Part shown: one piece after another, positions 36,287 to 44,618 of the stretch
Layout of the letters: each line of letters begins with the position of its first letter
Numbering within the stretch: the stretch's first letter is position 1
Origin: Flavobacterium caeni
GTDB lineage: Bacteria; Bacteroidota; Bacteroidia; Flavobacteriales; Flavobacteriaceae
Assembly: GCF_900101895.1 (NCBI RefSeq)
Contig: NZ_FMVF01000010.1
Coordinates: 1 to 64,000 of the forward strand
DNA length: 64,000 nucleotides
Direction of reading: 5' to 3'
Notes under the pieces: generated by a model
What the model saw: the letters and a program-made list of their open reading frames with translations, nothing else
What the model was told of the DNA's origin: nothing
Databases searched by the model: none
Translations under genes and position numbers: made by a program

Positions 36287-38899
36287 TTACAAAACAAATC
36301 TGTATGTTGCCTTGATCAGGAAAATGTTCTCGGGGCGCTTGTCTAAAATTTGCGAATCGAGTCCTTCAAACAAGCCGTCGCGCGTATTGGCGAGCCCTGT
36401 CATACCTTGCGACCACACCAAAAACACTTCCGAACCCGGAATGTACTCCCAACGCAACACCAGGTTCGAACGGAACTGCACATACGAAAAATCGGGGTTG
36501 GCGAACGAATAATCGACCGTGCCGTCGGTGTTCTCATCTATCGCATAACGCGCGCCATCAAAGCCAAGCTGTGCGGCACCAAACCACGCGACGCGGTCGG
36601 TGTGTTTGTTCGCGGTGGGACTGGTTACGCGGTTGAAACGCGAATAAATTCCCTTCGAAATAAACGGTTGTCCATAGTATTGGATCGTCAAATTCGGGTT
36701 GATGTTGTAATCGAGCCGGATGGACGCGCTAAGCGTACGCTGATCGATGTCGGCCATCAGATAACGGCGCTCGGCACCAAAATCGGTTTGGCCCACATAC
36801 TGGGTTTGGTTGCTGTTGCGGCTGTAATTGGGCCCGAGCGAAATCGTACAAGCGTTCACCGGACGATAGGTAAATCCCGCGTCGAATTCGGTGTAAAAAA
36901 ACGATTGATCCTTGCCCTGCGACATATACGCGCCGCCATAAAACGACAATTTGCGACGCGAATCGGTATTGAAATTGAGCGACTCGAACACCTCGTTGGA
37001 ATACCTGAACCGCGGCCCGCCTTGCAAAACGGCGTTCTTGTAAATCCGCGGTGCATAGTTGACCTTTGCGTTGACATACCAGTTGTTCTTGAGGTTGGCG
37101 TTGGTGCTCAGCGAGTACTGCATCAGGTTGAAATTGCCTTCAAAATCGTGGAACGACACCTGCTCGAAACGCGAATTGATCTGTCTGAAATACCCGAATG
37201 GCTTGAGCGTTTGGTGCGTCAGGATCGCATACTGGCGGATCTCATCGGCCTGGCGCAAAAACCCTACGTCATTGAGTTCGAGTTCGGGTGAACGCCACAT
37301 CAACAGTCCGTAGTAGCGCCAGTTCCCGACGCTTTGCTTGCCGCCTTCGATGCGCCCGCCCGTACCCGTGAGCGACGTACGGCCCGGGTCTACGGCCACG
37401 TGACCTGCATCGGAACGTTGGAACAAATGCGCAATCGACCGCTGGGTCGCCTCGATCGCCTGCGCATGCCCTTTGACATGGCTCGTCACAAAATTGGCCG
37501 TCACGAAATATTTGCGGTTCTTCCAGTTGTGGTTGAAATCGACGCCCGCGGTGTAGGCCGCGCTGTGCAAAAAATCCGATTCGGCGCCTTCGAGATTGCG
37601 GTTGGTGGCCGTAAACATCGCGCCCAAAAAAGTATTGCGTTGGTTCATGTCCTTTTGCACGCGCCCTACAAAATAGTTGGTCATGGGCTCTACGACCGAT
37701 GTCCTTCGGTAAAGGCCGTTGTCGATACGCGCAAATTCCCTGGCGGTGACGCTTTCCAAAACGCCAATCGACCAGCCGTCCTTGGTTTTGCCGCTGAATT
37801 TGGCCGCGCCCAAAATGGTGGTGTTGTCTGGGATGTCGACAAACTCACCCGGCGTTGTGGCGGGATAGCCTTGCGGACTACGACCGATGCGGCGCGAATA
37901 GAACAAATTGTCCTGCCCGTCGGCAAACCTGAAATTGAACACGTTTTTATTTTCGACAAAAAAGGGCCGTCGTTCCTCGAAGAAAATCTGGAACCCGTCG
38001 AGCGCGATGGCGGCCGGATCGGCATCGACTTGCCCAAAATCGGGGTTGATGGTCAAATCGAGCGTCAAATCGTTGGTCACGCCAATCTTGGCATCGAGAC
38101 CGCCGTTGAGTTTGTAGTCGTTCCCGGTGCGGAACGGATTCCCCGGCTCAGCTTCGTAGGTATCCTGCTGGGCCACGACAAAAGGTTGTATCTCGAGTTG
38201 CTTTTGCGGCTGCAAATCGATGAGCCCGCGCAGTTCGCCAAACTCGCTCACCCAACCCGGCGCATCGCGCGGTACGCGTTGCCATACCGAGCGTTCTTCG
38301 GCGCGAAAGTAACGTCTTGTAGATTGCAAACCCCAGATTTGCTCCTTGCTGTCGCCAAACTTGAGCTGGCTGAAAGGAATCTTGACTTCGGCCGTCCAAC
38401 CCTCGTCGTCGATATGGGTCTTCATGTACCAGATGGGGTTCCAGCTGCCGTCCCAATTGTTGCCGTTGTCCGAGACAAATTCGTCGCCCTTGACCCCCGA
38501 TACCGAAACGGTGAACGAAAAAGCCGTGCGTTTGTCGTTGTAGCTGTCGATGTTGATCTCGACCCAATCGCCCTCGAACCCGTCGCGGCGCGACATGCGC
38601 TTGACGATGCCCTTGGGATCCTTGTCGTAACAGCGGAACGCGAAATAGAGGAATTTTTTGTCGTAGACGATCTTGAACTTAGTCTGTTCGGTGGGCGGTG
38701 TGTTTTCGTCGGGCTGGTTTTCGATGTAGTCGCCGGTCCATTCGACGATGTCCCAGGCCTTCTCATCGATCAATCCGTCGATGGTGGGCGATTCGACGTC
38801 TTGGAGCGCCCGCGTCGTATAACTTTTCTTGGGAACAGCCGTCGATTGGGCACTGGCCATAGCGGTGTAAAGCAAAAACGAAACAAAAATGCAACGCAT
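36287..38899 (-). CDS. DUF5916 outer-membrane protein with CBM9-like N-terminus
   Basis: The 870-residue protein has a signal peptide (RCIFVSFLLYTAMASAQS). A carbohydrate-binding family 9-like domain follows (about 35-230; IDGLIDEKAWDIVEWTGDY, WTAEVKIPFSQLKF). The long C-terminal DUF5916 region has aromatic-rich alternating strands and a terminal ATYRF-type strand, typical of an outer-membrane beta barrel. FGQVDADPAAIALDGFQIFF is a family landmark. The family is widespread in Bacteroidetes and its substrate is unknown. It stands alone on the minus strand. Confidence 0.88.
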   Translation of the reverse strand: MRCIFVSFLLYTAMASAQSTAVPKKSYTTRALQDVESPTIDGLIDEKAWDIVEWTGDYIENQPDENTPPTEQTKFKIVYDKKFLYFAFRCYDKDPKGIVKRMSRRDGFEGDWVEINIDSYNDKRTAFSFTVSVSGVKGDEFVSDNGNNWDGSWNPIWYMKTHIDDEGWTAEVKIPFSQLKFGDSKEQIWGLQSTRRYFRAEERSVWQRVPRDAPGWVSEFGELRGLIDLQPQKQLEIQPFVVAQQDTYEAEPGNPFRTGNDYKLNGGLDAKIGVTNDLTLDLTINPDFGQVDADPAAIALDGFQIFFEERRPFFVENKNVFNFRFADGQDNLFYSRRIGRSPQGYPATTPGEFVDIPDNTTILGAAKFSGKTKDGWSIGVLESVTAREFARIDNGLYRRTSVVEPMTNYFVGRVQKDMNQRNTFLGAMFTATNRNLEGAESDFLHSAAYTAGVDFNHNWKNRKYFVTANFVTSHVKGHAQAIEATQRSIAHLFQRSDAGHVAVDPGRTSLTGTGGRIEGGKQSVGNWRYYGLLMWRSPELELNDVGFLRQADEIRQYAILTHQTLKPFGYFRQINSRFEQVSFHDFEGNFNLMQYSLSTNANLKNNWYVNAKVNYAPRIYKNAVLQGGPRFRYSNEVFESLNFNTDSRRKLSFYGGAYMSQGKDQSFFYTEFDAGFTYRPVNACTISLGPNYSRNSNQTQYVGQTDFGAERRYLMADIDQRTLSASIRLDYNINPNLTIQYYGQPFISKGIYSRFNRVTSPTANKHTDRVAWFGAAQLGFDGARYAIDENTDGTVDYSFANPDFSYVQFRSNLVLRWEYIPGSEVFLVWSQGMTGLANTRDGLFEGLDSQILDKRPENIFLIKATYRFVL

Positions 38900-38969
38900 G
38901 GTTTTTTGATTTCCCGAATAGACTCGCGTTTGGGGGTTGCGTTACAGTTTTTGGGGTGCGATTTGGTGC

Positions 38970-38996
38970 AAAAAAAAAGCCATCGAAAAGATGGCT
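38970..38996 (-). terminator. Rho-independent terminator after the lacI-type gene
   Basis: On the minus strand AGCCATC and GATGGCT pair around TTTTC, followed by eight or more T. It lies just beyond the regulator's stop at 39019. Confidence 0.85.
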
Positions 38997-39018
38997 TGCT
39001 ATTCCTTATTATTAATGT

Positions 39019-40038
39019 CTACAATTTGCGCGTCGAATCGCGTTGGCGCAATTCGGTTTGGATGACCTGCGTTTGGAACCCTTCCTGATCGCGGCTTTCA
39101 AGCCGGGCGATGAGCAATTTGGCCGCTGCCTCGCCGATTTCGGGACCGTGCTGGCTTACCGTCGAAAGGCTTGGCGTCATGCGGCGCGACCAGATGCCGT
39201 CGGCGAAACCAATGACCGAAAGCTCTTCGGGGATCTTGTACCCGTGACGCAAACCGAATTTGATCGAAGAGACCGATGTGTGTTCGTCTACGGCAAAAAC
39301 CCCATCGACCTTATGCGCCTTGAACAACGCCTCGGCTTTTTGGTTGAAATCTTCTTCGGAATCGGTGCGAATGATGAGTTTGTCATCGACTTTAATATTG
39401 TTTTTCTCGAGTGCATCAAAATAACCCTTGGCGCGCAATTTCCCGACGCTCAAGTTGTCGATGGCCGAAAACAACGCAATCTTGCGGCAACCGAGTTTGA
39501 TCAAATGCTGTGTGGCGTTGACCGCCGATTCGTAATCGTCTACAATGACTTTGTCGCAGGCCACTTCGTCGGACACGCGGTCGAACATGACCACGGGTGT
39601 ACCACCTTTGATGATTTCCTTGAAATGGTCAAACTCGCCGAGCTTTTGCGCTTCTTCCGAAATCGAGAGTACAAACCCGTCGATCGTACCGTTGGAGAGC
39701 ATGTCGAGCGCATGCACTTCCTTTTCGAGCGATTCGTTCGAGATACAGGTGATTACATTATAACCCTTTTCCTCTGCCACCTTTTCGATGCCGCTGAATA
39801 CCTTGGCGAAAAACGAATTGAGGATGTTGGGCACGATCACCCCAATGGTCTTGGTCGAGCGGTTCTTGAGGTTGAGCCCGATGATGTTTGGCTTGTAGTT
39901 TTTGAGCTTGGCATATTCCTGAATCCGGACCTTGGTGGGCTCGGAAATCTCGGGGCTGTTGTTGAGCGCTTTCGAGACGGTAGATACCGAAACATGCAGC
40001 TCTTTGGCTATTTGCTTGAGGGTCGCTTTTTCTTTCAT
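39019..40038 (-). CDS. LacI-family transcriptional regulator
   Basis: The 339-residue protein has a LacI-type helix-turn-helix at its start (ATLKQIAKELHVSVSTVSKAL) and a hinge region. A periplasmic-binding-protein-like sensor domain follows (about 60-335) with TIGVIVPNILNSFFAKVFSGI and ELSVIGFADG. The effector is probably a sugar, by family. The start at 40038 places the HTH at the N-terminus, as in all LacI proteins; a longer frame to 40143 is rejected. No sugar-use genes are adjacent, so the regulon is elsewhere. Confidence 0.94.
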   Translation of the reverse strand: MKEKATLKQIAKELHVSVSTVSKALNNSPEISEPTKVRIQEYAKLKNYKPNIIGLNLKNRSTKTIGVIVPNILNSFFAKVFSGIEKVAEEKGYNVITCISNESLEKEVHALDMLSNGTIDGFVLSISEEAQKLGEFDHFKEIIKGGTPVVMFDRVSDEVACDKVIVDDYESAVNATQHLIKLGCRKIALFSAIDNLSVGKLRAKGYFDALEKNNIKVDDKLIIRTDSEEDFNQKAEALFKAHKVDGVFAVDEHTSVSSIKFGLRHGYKIPEELSVIGFADGIWSRRMTPSLSTVSQHGPEIGEAAAKLLIARLESRDQEGFQTQVIQTELRQRDSTRKL

Positions 40039-40065
40039 ACGGCGGGTTGGTTGGCTGATGCGTAG

Positions 40066-40073
40066 CAAATATA
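40066..40073 (-). promoter_or_regulatory. Candidate -7 box (TATATTTG) for the lacI-type gene
   Basis: TATATTTG on the minus strand lies 27 bases before the ATG. The -33 TTG is not clear. Confidence 0.45.
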
Positions 40074-40175
40074 AGAATATAATTGTCGGAGTGAATATTA
40101 TTACCGATTTTGGTTTGTTTTTTAGGCATTTTTGCGACTGCATTTTACAGTGTTAAAATTATCTTGTATAGGCAT

Positions 40176-40205
40176 TTGCATTTAAAATAAATAATTGTAC
40201 TTTTG
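40176..40205 (+). promoter_or_regulatory. Promoter of rplM-rpsI
   Basis: TTG (40176-40178), 19 bases and TACTTTTG (40198-40205) match the Bacteroidetes promoter consensus. The leader to rplM would be about 40 bases. Confidence 0.8.
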
Positions 40206-40250
40206 CAACCCCTTTATTGGGGATGGAATGTTTAATTAAAATAAATTATT

Positions 40251-40706
40251 GTGAACACATTAAGCTACAAGACAGTTTCAGCCAACAAGGCAACCGTCTC
40301 TAAAGAGTGGGTTGTCGTGGATGCTGAAGGTCACAACTTGGGTCGTCTGGCTTCTAAGGTCGCTATGATCTTGAGAGGCAAGTACAAGCCAAGTTACACA
40401 CCGCACGTTGACTGTGGCGATAACGTAATTGTTATCAACGCAGAGAAAATCAACCTTACGGGAGCCAAATTGGACGACAAAATCTACATGCGTCACACCG
40501 GCTATCCAGGGGGTCAGAGAACTTTGACCGCTAAAGTATTGCAGCAAAAGAACCCTGCAGCTTTGGTAGAAAAAGCAGTGAAAGGAATGCTCCCGAAAAA
40601 TAAATTGGGCGCTGAGCTTTTCAGAAATTTGAATGTTGTTGTAGGCGGAGAGCACAAACACGCGGCTCAAAAACCTAAAACTGTTAACCTAAACGATCTT
40701 AAGTAA
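40251..40706 (+). CDS. rplM: 50S ribosomal protein L13
   Basis: L13 is an early-assembling large-subunit protein. The 151-residue product has VVVDAEGHNLGRLASKVAMI, DCGDNVIVINAEKI and the L13 signature KAVKGMLPKNKLG. It begins with GTG at 40251 (MNTLSYKTVS). Its stop overlaps the rpsI start (TAATG), and rplM-rpsI is a conserved pair in bacteria. Confidence 0.98.
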   Translation: MNTLSYKTVSANKATVSKEWVVVDAEGHNLGRLASKVAMILRGKYKPSYTPHVDCGDNVIVINAEKINLTGAKLDDKIYMRHTGYPGGQRTLTAKVLQQKNPAALVEKAVKGMLPKNKLGAELFRNLNVVVGGEHKHAAQKPKTVNLNDLK

Positions 40707-41092
40707 TGGCAGTAATTCACAAAATCGGCCGTAGAAAAACAGCCGTAGCACGTGTGTATGTTTCTGAAGGAACAGGCAAAATCACGGTAAACAAAAAAGA
40801 ATTCGCGACTTACTTCCCGACCGCTACGTTGCAGTACAAAGTAATGCAGCCTTTGCAAATGACCGAAAACGCAGGTAACTTCGACGTAAAAGTAAACGTT
40901 TACGGCGGCGGTACTACCGGTCAGGCAGAAGCAGTTCGTATGGCTTTGTCTCGCGCGATGTGCGAAGTAGGCGAAGGAAACCGTGCGATCTTGAAGCCTG
41001 AAGGATTGCTTACCCGCGACCCACGTATGGTTGAGCGTAAGAAATTTGGTCAGAAAAAAGCGCGCAAGAGATTCCAATTCTCTAAACGTTAA
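40706..41092 (+). CDS. rpsI: 30S ribosomal protein S9
   Basis: The 128-residue product is S9, whose C-terminal tail reaches the ribosomal P site. It shows IGRRKTAVARVYVSEGTGKI, GGGTTGQAEAVRMALSRAM and the basic tail KKARKRFQFSKR ending in the usual KR. It is coupled to rplM by a TAATG overlap. Confidence 0.98.
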   Translation: MAVIHKIGRRKTAVARVYVSEGTGKITVNKKEFATYFPTATLQYKVMQPLQMTENAGNFDVKVNVYGGGTTGQAEAVRMALSRAMCEVGEGNRAILKPEGLLTRDPRMVERKKFGQKKARKRFQFSKR

Positions 41093-41306
41093 TTTTCAGT
41101 CGAATGTCGAAAGTCTGAAAGTCGAAGGACAAAAATCAGACGACAAAGACAAAAAAACAAATTCATCAAAAAAGTTATTGTTGTTCTCAGGCTGCGGCCT
41201 GAAATTAGTTTAGCATCAAAATGAAGCCTTGCCAAAGTGCACATCGGTTAACACCGAAAGCCAAAGGGAACATTGCTAATTCAACAGAACGTAAACTATT
41301 ATCAAA
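41093..41306 (+). other. Leader region of rpsB with hairpins
   Basis: This 214-base gap has no gene. It holds CAGGC-TGCG-GCCTG (about 41191-41204) and CGGT-TAAC-ACCG hairpins upstream of rpsB. It could end the rplM-rpsI transcript, act as an S2-type ribosomal leader, or both. No known leader class is firmly recognised. Confidence 0.4.
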
Positions 41307-42125
41307 ATGGCAAACAAAGTAGAAGTTAAAGACTTACTGGAAGCAGGCGTCCACTTTGGACACATGACCAGAAAATGGGACCCGAACATGGCCCCGTACA
41401 TTTACATGGAGCGTAATGGTATTCACATTATCAACCTGTACAAAACTGCCGCGAAAATCGAAGAAGCCAACGAGGCTTTGAAAAAAATCGCCGCATCTGG
41501 CCGCAAAATCCTTTTTGTTGCGACCAAAAAACAAGCGAAAGACATCGTTGCTGAAAAAGCACAATCGGTAAACATGCCGTACATCACTGAAAGATGGCCA
41601 GGTGGTATGTTGACCAACTTCGTCACCATCCGTAAAGCTGTTAAGAAAATGGCTTCTATCGACAAGATGAAGAAAGACGGTACTTTCCAAACCCTGTCTA
41701 AAAAAGAACGTTTACAAGTTGACCGTTTGCGTGCGAAACTCGAGAAGAACTTGGGTTCAATCGCCGACATGTCTCGATTGCCGGCTGCGCTTTTCGTAGT
41801 TGACATCAAAGCTGAACACATCGCAATTAAAGAAGCACACAAATTAAACATTCCAGTTTTTGCCATGGTCGACACCAACTCTGACCCGCGTGAGGTAGAC
41901 TACGTGATCCCGGCCAACGACGATGCTTCTAAATCAATCGATAAGATTTTAACCTTGGTTACCGCTGCCGTACAGGATGGTCTTTCTAACAGAAACACCG
42001 ACGCTGTAGTAGAAGACGACGCCGAAGCAAACGACATGGAAGCTGCTGCTGTTGCAGAAGTTGAAACGCCGGTTGCCCAAGTTGAAGCTCCTGCCGTAGA
42101 AGCAGAAGAGAAAACCGAAGAGTAA
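41307..42125 (+). CDS. rpsB: 30S ribosomal protein S2
   Basis: The 272-residue product is S2. It has the N-terminal LLEAGVHFGHMTRKWDPNM, the central ILFVATKKQAKDIV, the ERWPGGMLTNF block, and the C-terminal VFAMVDTNSDPREVDYVIPAN. After about 225 residues there is an acidic Ala/Glu/Val-rich tail, which is common in this phylum. It is followed by tsf, as in most bacteria. Confidence 0.98.
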   Translation: MANKVEVKDLLEAGVHFGHMTRKWDPNMAPYIYMERNGIHIINLYKTAAKIEEANEALKKIAASGRKILFVATKKQAKDIVAEKAQSVNMPYITERWPGGMLTNFVTIRKAVKKMASIDKMKKDGTFQTLSKKERLQVDRLRAKLEKNLGSIADMSRLPAALFVVDIKAEHIAIKEAHKLNIPVFAMVDTNSDPREVDYVIPANDDASKSIDKILTLVTAAVQDGLSNRNTDAVVEDDAEANDMEAAAVAEVETPVAQVEAPAVEAEEKTEE

Positions 42126-42130
42126 AACTT

Positions 42131-42212
42131 TAAATTCCAATGAACAAATTCCAAATTCCAAACTTAACATAACGTTCAAACTGGAATTTGGGATTTGGAA
42201 TTTGGAATTTTT
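42131..42212. repeat. TTCCAAA/TTTGGAA inverted array D
   Basis: AAATTCCAATG..AAATTCCAAATTCCAAAC faces GGAATTTGGGATTTGGAATTTGGAA. Unlike arrays A and C it lies between two co-directional genes (rpsB and tsf), inside the likely transcript. Confidence 0.8.
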
Positions 42213-42252
42213 ACTTTTAAAAAGAATTCAAACTTTATAACTAATTTAAATT

Positions 42253-43074
42253 ATGGCAACTATAACAGCTGCAGACGTAAATAAATTAAGAACAATCACC
42301 GGTGCCGGTATGATGGATTGCAAAAAAGCCTTGGTAGAAGCCGACGGCGATTTTGATTTGGCCATCGAAAACCTGCGCAAAAAAGGCCAGAAAGTAGCCG
42401 CCAACCGTTCAGACCGTGAGTCTACCGAAGGGGCTGCCGTAGCCGTAGTTAACGCCGACAAGACCGAAGGCGTTGTGATCACTTTGAACTGTGAGACCGA
42501 CTTTGTAGGTAAAAACGAAGGCTTCCAGAAATTGGCCAACGACATGGCAAACATCGCCTTGAACCACGACACCAAGGAATCATTCCTGGCTGCCGACTTC
42601 AACGGTATCTCTGTTGCCGAAAAATTGATCGAGCAAACCGGTGTCATCGGCGAGAAAATCGAGGTCGCTTCTTTCGAGAAATTGAAAGGCGCTTTCGTTG
42701 GATCGTACGTTCACTCGGGTAAGATTGCCGTTTTGGTATCGTTGTCGGCTGCTGTAGCCGGTGCCGAAGAAGCTGCCAAAAACGTAGCCATGCAAGCCGC
42801 TGCGATGTCGCCGATTGCTTTGGACGAAACCGGTGTCGATGCCGATACGGTAGCCAAAGAAATCGAGATCGCCAAAGACCAATTGCGTCAGGAAGGCAAG
42901 CCAGAGGCCATGCTCGACAACATCGCGAAAGGCAAATTGCAACGTTTCTTTAAAGACAACACCTTGGTCAACCAAGATTATATCAAAGACAGCTCGATGA
43001 GCGTGTCTGCCTACGTAAAATCGGTCGACGCCGGTCTTACCGTTACAGGCTTCAAGCGTGTTGCATTAGGTTAA
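42253..43074 (+). CDS. tsf: Elongation factor Ts
   Basis: EF-Ts recycles EF-Tu by exchanging GDP. The 273-residue protein has the N-terminal UBA-like part with LRTITGAGMMDCKKALVEADGDF and the signature LNCETDFVGKNEGF. The dimerisation core and C-terminal IKDSSMSVSAYVKS follow. It lies 127 bp after rpsB and is followed by a terminator. Confidence 0.98.
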   Translation: MATITAADVNKLRTITGAGMMDCKKALVEADGDFDLAIENLRKKGQKVAANRSDRESTEGAAVAVVNADKTEGVVITLNCETDFVGKNEGFQKLANDMANIALNHDTKESFLAADFNGISVAEKLIEQTGVIGEKIEVASFEKLKGAFVGSYVHSGKIAVLVSLSAAVAGAEEAAKNVAMQAAAMSPIALDETGVDADTVAKEIEIAKDQLRQEGKPEAMLDNIAKGKLQRFFKDNTLVNQDYIKDSSMSVSAYVKSVDAGLTVTGFKRVALG

Positions 43075-43093
43075 TCCTTATTAATTCACGATA

Positions 43094-43122
43094 AAAACCC
43101 GGTACTGTGTATCGGGTTTTTT
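43094..43122 (+). terminator. Rho-independent terminator after tsf
   Basis: AAAACCCG and CGGGTTTT pair around GTACTGTGTAT and are followed by TTTG TTTTTT. It ends the rpsB-tsf transcript. Confidence 0.85.
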
Positions 43123-43137
43123 GTTTTTTGGGCGTTG

Positions 43138-43626
43138 CCGCAACGCGAACGTTCTTTCTAAATTTCAACTTTTGAAACGTTGCGGCCGCGTTATCGGCTG
43201 CACGCGGTGCTTGCCTCTACCGCTAACGCGGTTTACGTTCAACCGGACGTTCGTGGTTATAGTGGTGTTTTCGCTGCCGCGGGCTTTCTTTTGTCTGGCA
43301 ACAAAAGAAACAAAAATGCCTAGGCGCAAGACCGCTCGGCGACCAGCCAGTTTTCGCTGGCTAAATCAAAAAAACTCGCCTGCGGCTCAAACACTTTTTG
43401 ATTTTACGCCAGCTTCAAACGGCCGGTGCCCGCCTGCACGCTCAATTGCGCCAACCTCACGACGAACGTTTATCGTAGATCGAAAATCCGTCTTCCGCTT
43501 TGGGCGTTCGTCCAACGCGCTGGGAAGATTGTCGTGACCGGAAGATACTTCCCCGCGAGGACGTTTTACGACGAACGTCCCAAGCGAGACGATTCGTTCA
43601 ACTTTGAAAGAACGTTCCTCGTGCGG
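43138..43626. repeat. Segment bounded by inverted repeats, possible decayed non-autonomous element
   Basis: GAACGTTCTTTC (43147-43158) and GAAAGAACGTTC (43606-43617) are perfect inverted repeats. Similarity extends outwards (CCGCAACGC and CTCGTGCGG) and inwards (AAATTTCAAC and GTTCAACTTT). No transposase is inside. Target duplications are not evident. Confidence 0.4.
43363..43405. repeat. Hairpin AAATCAAAAA/TTTTTGATTT
   Basis: AAATCAAAAAAACTCG and its near-complement ending TTTTTGATTTT flank CCTGCGGCTC. A second small stem, GCCAG/CTGGC, lies directly before it (about 43345-43361). Confidence 0.5.
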
Positions 43627-43697
43627 ATTTTTGGCGCAGCGGGCAAGCCAAAAATGCAAATATGACTTTCCTGACGGGCGCGGCATTCACTATCGCA

Positions 43698-43792
43698 GCG
43701 TTAAGAAAATCAAATGAGTGAGCGTTAAGAGCCAGGTGCTGTCTGAGCGAAGCGAGTTCAGCTGGCTTAGCGAACGAATTTGATTTTTAGCG
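43698..43792. repeat. Long imperfect hairpin
   Basis: CGTTAAGAAAATCAAATGAG..GAGCCAG (43699-43734) pairs over about 30 bases with CTGGCTTAGCG..ATTTGATTTTTAGCG (43762-43792). The loop is GTGCTGTCTGAGCGAAGCG followed by AGTTCAG. No A/T tail suggests a simple terminator. Confidence 0.6.
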
Positions 43793-43860
43793 AGAGAGTG
43801 TGCCGCTACGCCTTTTTGCTACTTTTGCGGCGAGGCAAAAGTAGGCCTGCGGCAGCATAG

Positions 43861-43923
43861 CCCCGATTGAAGCGGCATCCTTTTGCGAAACGCAGTGAAG
43901 CAAAAGATACAGCGGAAAGCGGG
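43861..43923 (+). repeat. Dispersed hairpin element, copy 2
   Basis: Outer arms CCCG (43862-43865) and CGGG (43920-43923) can pair, and so can inner arms CTTTTGC (43880-43886) and GCAAAAG (43900-43906). It shares CGATTGAAG.GG..ATCCTTTT and AAAAGAT.CAGCG.AAAGCG with copy 1. Confidence 0.65.
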
Positions 43924-43970
43924 AAACAGCTCCAAAAAAATTAGCTATATTTACCCAACAAACCACCCCC

Positions 43971-44618
43971 ATGTTCCAAACCAAAAAAGAAACCCTCTAC
44001 CTCATCCTGGCCGGTGTTTTCATCACCAATGCCGTAACGGCAGAGCTTATTGGCGGCAAACTCATCGACGTGTTCGGCGTGCCGATGAGCGTGGGGATCC
44101 TGCCTTGGCCCATTGTGTTTTTGACCACCGATTTGATCAACGAATACTTTGGCCCCAAAGGCGTCCGAAAGTTGTCGTTTCTTACCGCGGGGCTCATCGC
44201 CTATTGTTTTTTGCTGCTGTTTTTGGCGCTCGGGATTCCGGCTTCGGGGATCAGCGGTGTGAGCGACCAGGCGTTTTTTGCGGTGTTCGGACAAAGCATG
44301 TGGATCATCGTGGGCAGCATCACGGCGTTTTTGGTTTCGCAAATGATCGACGTGACGATTTTTCATTTCGTCAAAAACAAGACCGGTCCCAGAATGTTGT
44401 GGTTGCGCACCACGGGATCTACCGTCATCTCGCAATTCTTCGACAGCTTTATTGTGCTCGGCATCGCCTTTTGGCTCACGGGCAAAATGGATACGGCCAC
44501 GTACATCCAATCGGGGCTTATGGGTTATTCGGTCAAACTCGTTATTGCCGTGGCGCTGACACCCGTAATTTATCTGGCCCATTCGCTCATCGACAAATAC
44601 ATTCCACATGGAAACTAA
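43971..44618 (+). CDS. Queuosine-precursor transporter (VUT/YhhQ family)
   Basis: The 215-residue membrane protein has about six helices and matches the YhhQ family that imports queuosine precursors for tRNA modification. Landmarks are TNAVTAELIGGKLIDVFG, WPIVFLTTDLINEYFGPKGV, and FVSQMIDVTIFHFVKNKTG-like LVSQMIDVTIFHFVKNKTG followed by RTTGSTVISQFFDSF. Its end overlaps the tag gene by 11 bases, so the two are probably cotranscribed. Confidence 0.92.
   Translation: MFQTKKETLYLILAGVFITNAVTAELIGGKLIDVFGVPMSVGILPWPIVFLTTDLINEYFGPKGVRKLSFLTAGLIAYCFLLLFLALGIPASGISGVSDQAFFAVFGQSMWIIVGSITAFLVSQMIDVTIFHFVKNKTGPRMLWLRTTGSTVISQFFDSFIVLGIAFWLTGKMDTATYIQSGLMGYSVKLVIAVALTPVIYLAHSLIDKYIPHGN

Larger units (their letters stand above)
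43123..43970. other. Gene-free repeat tract between tsf and the queuosine transporter gene
   Basis: About 850 bases contain no frame with recognisable protein features on either strand. The tract is made of structured repeats: a 489-bp segment bounded by inverted repeats (43138-43626), a hairpin at about 43363-43405, a long imperfect hairpin (43698-43792) and a dispersed hairpin element (43861-43923). A TATATTTAC box at about 43946 precedes the next gene. Confidence 0.6.

Noticed and set aside
37334..39088. Long open frame on the plus strand opposite the DUF5916 gene
   Set aside because: Antisense shadow of a well-supported outer-membrane protein gene; no signal peptide or domain of its own.
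43121..43537. 138-codon open frame in the gene-free tract after tsf
   Set aside because: Composition and repeats match the surrounding hairpin tract; no start context or protein motif.
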